This document shows positions 61,407 to 64,000 of a stretch of 64,000 nt of DNA, piece after piece; positions within the stretch are counted from its first letter, which is position 1; each line of letters starts with the position of its first letter. The notes below the pieces were generated by a model that was not told where the DNA came from, did not search any database, and worked only from the letters and a program-made list of their open reading frames with translations. This stretch comes from Nonomuraea sp. SYSU D8015 (GTDB taxonomy: Bacteria; Actinomycetota; Actinomycetes; Streptosporangiales; Streptosporangiaceae), in NCBI RefSeq assembly GCF_008065375.1, contig NZ_VJYI01000006.1, forward strand, positions 248,001 to 312,000. Direction: 5' to 3'. The position numbers were made by a program, and so were the translations under genes.

Positions 61407-62858
61407 ATGACGGGATCGAGGAACGGCCGGATCGACGTGTCGCTGCGCCGCGTCGCCGTGCTCTGCGCGTGGATGCTGTTCGTCCTGCTGATCCACGTCA
61501 CGATCGTGCAGGCGTTCTGCTCCCACACGCTCAACGCCGACCCCAGGAACGAGCGGCCGCTGATCGCGAGGTTCGGCCAGCCGCGCGGCGACATCCTCAC
61601 CTACGACGGCACGGCCATCGCCATGAGCCGCCCGACCGGCGGCGGCCCGTACCGCTACCGGCGCGTCTACCGGCACGGCGAGCTCTACGCGCCGGTCACC
61701 GGCCACCTGTCGCTGCACCGCGCCACCGGCATCGAGCAGGCTCAGGACGCGGTGTTGTCCGGGGACGACGCCAAGGTGAAGGTCAGGTCGCTGGTCCGGG
61801 ACGGGGCCGCCGAGGGGGCCGACGTCCGGCTGACGATCAGCGACCGGGCGCAGTGGGCGGCGTACCAGGGCCTCAAGGAGACGGGGGTGCCGGGGGCGGT
61901 GGTGGCCATCGATCCGGCGAGGGGCGCGATCCTGGCGCTGGCCTCCTACCCGTCCTATGACCCTAACACCCTCACCTCCTTCGACCGCGCCCGGCTCGCC
62001 GAGACCGCCCGGCGGCTCCGGCAGGCGCCGGGGCAGCCCCTGTTGAACCGGGCGCTGCATCGCGCCTATCCGCCCGGGTCCACGTTCAAGCTGGTCACCA
62101 CCGCCGCGGCGCTGGCGTCGGGCGAGTACGCGCCGGCCAGCTTGCTGGACGCCCCCGCTCGGCTGGTCCTGCCTGGAAGCTCCGCGTACGTCCGCAACCA
62201 TCCGGGCTGCCGCGACAGGCACCCCACGCTCATGTACGCCTTCCAGGTCTCGTGCGAGACGGCGTTCGCCAACCTCGGGATGCAGCTCGGCCAGGACCTG
62301 CTGCGAGACCAGGCGGAGGCGTTCGGGTTCAACGCGGAGAACCTCAGGATCCCGCTGCCCACGACGCCCAGCAGGTATCCGACGGCGGCGGACCGCGCCC
62401 AGACGGCCCTGGCCGCCATCGGGCACCACGGCAACCGGGCAACGCCGCTGATGATCGCCATGATGTCGGCGGCGGTGGCCAACGACGGGTTGCTGATGCG
62501 GCCGTACCTGGTGGAGGAGGTGCGTTTGCCGGACGGCTCGGTCATCAACCGCGCCGGTCCCACGCCGTACCGGAGGGCGGTGCCGCCCACGCTGGCCAAG
62601 CACCTGGCGGCGCTGATGACCACGGTGACGCACGCCGGCGGCACTGGGACGGGGGCGGCCGTGCAGGGCGTGGAGGTGGCCGCCGAGACCGCCATCTCGA
62701 GGACCGTCCCGGGAGCGGAGGACCACGCGCTGGTCACGGCCTTCGCTCCGGCGGACAAGCCGGAGGTGGCGGTGGGGGTCGTGCTGGAGCGGCCGGGCGC
62801 GCGGGCCGACGCCGTGGCGCGGATCGCGCGGGCCGTGATCCAGGCCGTCTTGTCCTAG
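61407..62858 (+). CDS. Penicillin-binding-protein-like transpeptidase with altered motifs
   Basis: The 483-residue protein resembles PbpA-type class B PBPs: an N-terminal membrane helix (VAVLCAWMLFVLLIHVTIVQ), an N-terminal module and a transpeptidase domain. The SxxK motif is intact (PGSTFK, Ser225/Lys228). The SxN motif is SCE (282-284; normally SCN) and the KTG motif is ETA (427-429). These changes should weaken beta-lactam acylation or catalysis. It may be a pseudo-enzyme or a low-affinity PBP. It starts at ATG 61407, 36 bases after the merR gene. Confidence 0.85.
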   Translation: MTGSRNGRIDVSLRRVAVLCAWMLFVLLIHVTIVQAFCSHTLNADPRNERPLIARFGQPRGDILTYDGTAIAMSRPTGGGPYRYRRVYRHGELYAPVTGHLSLHRATGIEQAQDAVLSGDDAKVKVRSLVRDGAAEGADVRLTISDRAQWAAYQGLKETGVPGAVVAIDPARGAILALASYPSYDPNTLTSFDRARLAETARRLRQAPGQPLLNRALHRAYPPGSTFKLVTTAAALASGEYAPASLLDAPARLVLPGSSAYVRNHPGCRDRHPTLMYAFQVSCETAFANLGMQLGQDLLRDQAEAFGFNAENLRIPLPTTPSRYPTAADRAQTALAAIGHHGNRATPLMIAMMSAAVANDGLLMRPYLVEEVRLPDGSVINRAGPTPYRRAVPPTLAKHLAALMTTVTHAGGTGTGAAVQGVEVAAETAISRTVPGAEDHALVTAFAPADKPEVAVGVVLERPGARADAVARIARAVIQAVLS

Positions 62859-63127
62859 CCGCCCCTGGCCTGGCGTACACAAATTGCCGCATGGGCGATC
62901 GAGGGCCGCAGTCCGCGTCTACACATTGCCGGGCCGTCGGCCTACACCGTGGAATGGACAGGTCGGCGCATGTGCCGTACCCCTTCGGCCCTCTACGGTT
63001 TCTTTTTGTGCGCGTCCCGCATGGGGCCGGACCTTTTCGGAGGGGTGGGGGTGCGGCTCCGGACGCGTGGCAGCGGGCTCGAGCCGCGCAGGGCTCGGGC
63101 CCGCCCCACCCGAGAGGCCCCACGTCC

Positions 63128-63175
63128 GGGAATGCGCACTCCTCCTACATAGGGAATGCGCATCGGCCTACATAC
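63128..63175. repeat. 24-base tandem duplication
   Basis: GGGAATGCGCA begins at 63128 and 63152; each unit ends with CCTACATA or CCTACATAC. The two units are about three-quarters identical. Confidence 0.75.
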
Positions 63176-63298
63176 ATCGGTGGATGCTCCGCTCCCCGCG
63201 GTGGTCGCCGGCGCGCGGCCGCCGGCCGTGCACGCGTCGCTGAGTATGCGGAGCTGTTACCCGTCACCTCTTGACGATCAAGAGCGGCAGGTGAATCG

Positions 63299-63314
63299 TT
63301 GACAACGTTGTCAA
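63299..63314. promoter_or_regulatory. Perfect LacI-type operator
   Basis: TTGACAACGTTGTCAA is an exact palindrome with the central CG step found in LacI-family operators of actinobacterial sugar transport genes. It is 39 bases before the ATG of the solute-binding protein gene, so a LacI repressor could control it. No lacI gene is in the window. Confidence 0.8.
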
Positions 63315-63353
63315 ATCACCTACTTCGGGGGGACTTCGAAGGGATGGTGTGCG

Positions 63354-64000
63354 ATGCGACGGTGGTTAACGGCCGTTTCGATCACGATGGTGAGCGTATT
63401 GGGCCTGGCGGCCTGCGGCGGTGGTGGCGGCGGGCAGGCGACCCAGTCACCCGCGGCGGGCGGAGGCGGTAAACAGCAGGTCGAGGTCTTCTCCTGGTGG
63501 ACGGGCCCCGGTGAGGCCGACGGCCTCGCGGAGATGCGGAAGATCTTCGAGCAGCAGAATCCGAACTACACGTTCTTCGACGCGGCGGTGGCGGGCGGCT
63601 CCGGTGACAAGGCCAAGGCGCTGCTGCAGTCGAAGCTCCAGGCCAGTCAGCCGCCCGACACGTTCCAGGGACACGCGGGCGCGGAGCTGCAGGGCTACAT
63701 CAAGGCAGGCAACCTGGAAGACCTGACCTTCCTCTATGACGAGCTCAAGCTCAAGGACGTCTTCCCCGCGCAGCTCGTCGAGCAGATCAGCGTCGAGGGC
63801 AAGATCTATTCGGTGCCGGTGAACATCCACCGGTCCAACGTGCTGTGGTTCAACCCGTCCGTGCTCAAGGAAGCAGGCGTGGCGGCCGCTCCCAAGACGA
63901 TCGACGAGTTCGTCGCGGCGCTGGAGAAGGTCAAGGCCAAGGGCAAGATCCCGCTGTCCATCGGGTCGGAGTGGACCGTCACCCACCTGCTGGAGAGCGT
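63354..64000 (+). CDS. ABC transporter sugar-binding lipoprotein, N-terminal part
   Basis: The frame opens at ATG 63354, about 10 bases after a weak GAAGGGATG site, and runs past the window end; 215 complete codons are seen. The signal peptide ends SVLGLAACGGG, with a lipid-modified Cys at residue 21. The mature part (VEVFSWWTGPGEADGLAEMR, GAELQGYIKAGNLEDLT, VPVNIHRSNVLWFNP) is typical of family 1 extracellular solute-binding proteins for oligosaccharides. Permease genes would lie downstream of the window. The LacI-type operator suggests sugar induction. Confidence 0.9.
   Translation, partial: MRRWLTAVSITMVSVLGLAACGGGGGGQATQSPAAGGGGKQQVEVFSWWTGPGEADGLAEMRKIFEQQNPNYTFFDAAVAGGSGDKAKALLQSKLQASQPPDTFQGHAGAELQGYIKAGNLEDLTFLYDELKLKDVFPAQLVEQISVEGKIYSVPVNIHRSNVLWFNPSVLKEAGVAAAPKTIDEFVAALEKVKAKGKIPLSIGSEWTVTHLLES

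Larger units (their letters stand above)
62859..63353. other. 495-base interval before the sugar-binding protein gene
   Basis: No convincing gene is present. Short repeats appear: TACACA followed by TTGCCG at 62876-62889 and 62920-62931, and a 24-base tandem duplication at 63128-63175. A LacI-type palindrome lies at 63299-63314. The promoter of the downstream gene must be near it. Confidence 0.55.

Overview
The window is high-GC DNA with actinobacterial codon use: third positions are almost always G or C, and GTG and TTG starts are common. Gene content and order (cofC, gpsA, ddl, DUF3515, thiL, rpmB with a CxxC pair, recG, rsmD, coaD, yceD, rpmF, rnc, mutM, smc, ftsY) are those of the conserved actinobacterial core. 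cofC (coenzyme F420) and the accessory genes fit a filamentous actinomycete, most likely Streptosporangiales (Nonomuraea-like). That placement is inferred from protein resemblance only. I saw no rRNA, tRNA, CRISPR array or insertion sequence.

Region 1 (1-25949) is core. It runs from the tail of an MFS exporter through cofC, plsC-gpsA-ddl (phospholipid and peptidoglycan precursors), a DUF3515 lipoprotein, an Lrp-type ligand-binding protein, thiL, a large repetitive membrane-anchored protein, thiD, rpmB, a FakA-like protein, recG, rsmD-coaD, yceD-rpmF, rnc-mutM, acyP, a small coiled-coil protein, smc and ftsY. One accessory pair, an MFS exporter with a divergent LysR regulator, sits between mutM and acyP. 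Several genes end in strong hairpins that contain the stop codon.

Region 2 (26066-44837) mixes accessory and housekeeping genes: a 24-residue peptide ORF translationally coupled to a TPR protein; an ECF sigma factor with a CU044_5270-type membrane protein; a siderophore uptake system (ATPase, two permeases, lipoprotein) around an IdeR/DmdR-type iron box; DUF2461; a polysaccharide deacetylase; an XRE-cupin regulator divergent from an EamA exporter; a MEDS/HATPase anti-sigma-type protein convergent with a SigR-like sigma factor; a Cds1-like cysteine desulfhydrase; a large unrecognised membrane protein; and typA.

Region 3 (45147-50615) is the most unusual part: two consecutive gene pairs, each a truncated adenylate-forming-enzyme-like protein followed by a STAND ATPase. 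The first ATPase ends in a LuxR DNA-binding domain; the second lacks it. An alpha/beta hydrolase follows.

Region 4 (51667-64000) carries catabolic and envelope genes: an aldehyde dehydrogenase, a large secreted M14 carboxypeptidase, a secreted coiled-coil protein, a GH1 beta-glucosidase with divergent TetR regulator, an aldo/keto reductase and MerR regulator sharing two back-to-back MerR-type promoters, a penicillin-binding protein with altered catalytic motifs, and the start of a sugar ABC transporter lipoprotein behind a LacI-type operator. Two stretches here (59359-60004 and 62859-63353) hold no credible gene but contain short tandem repeats.
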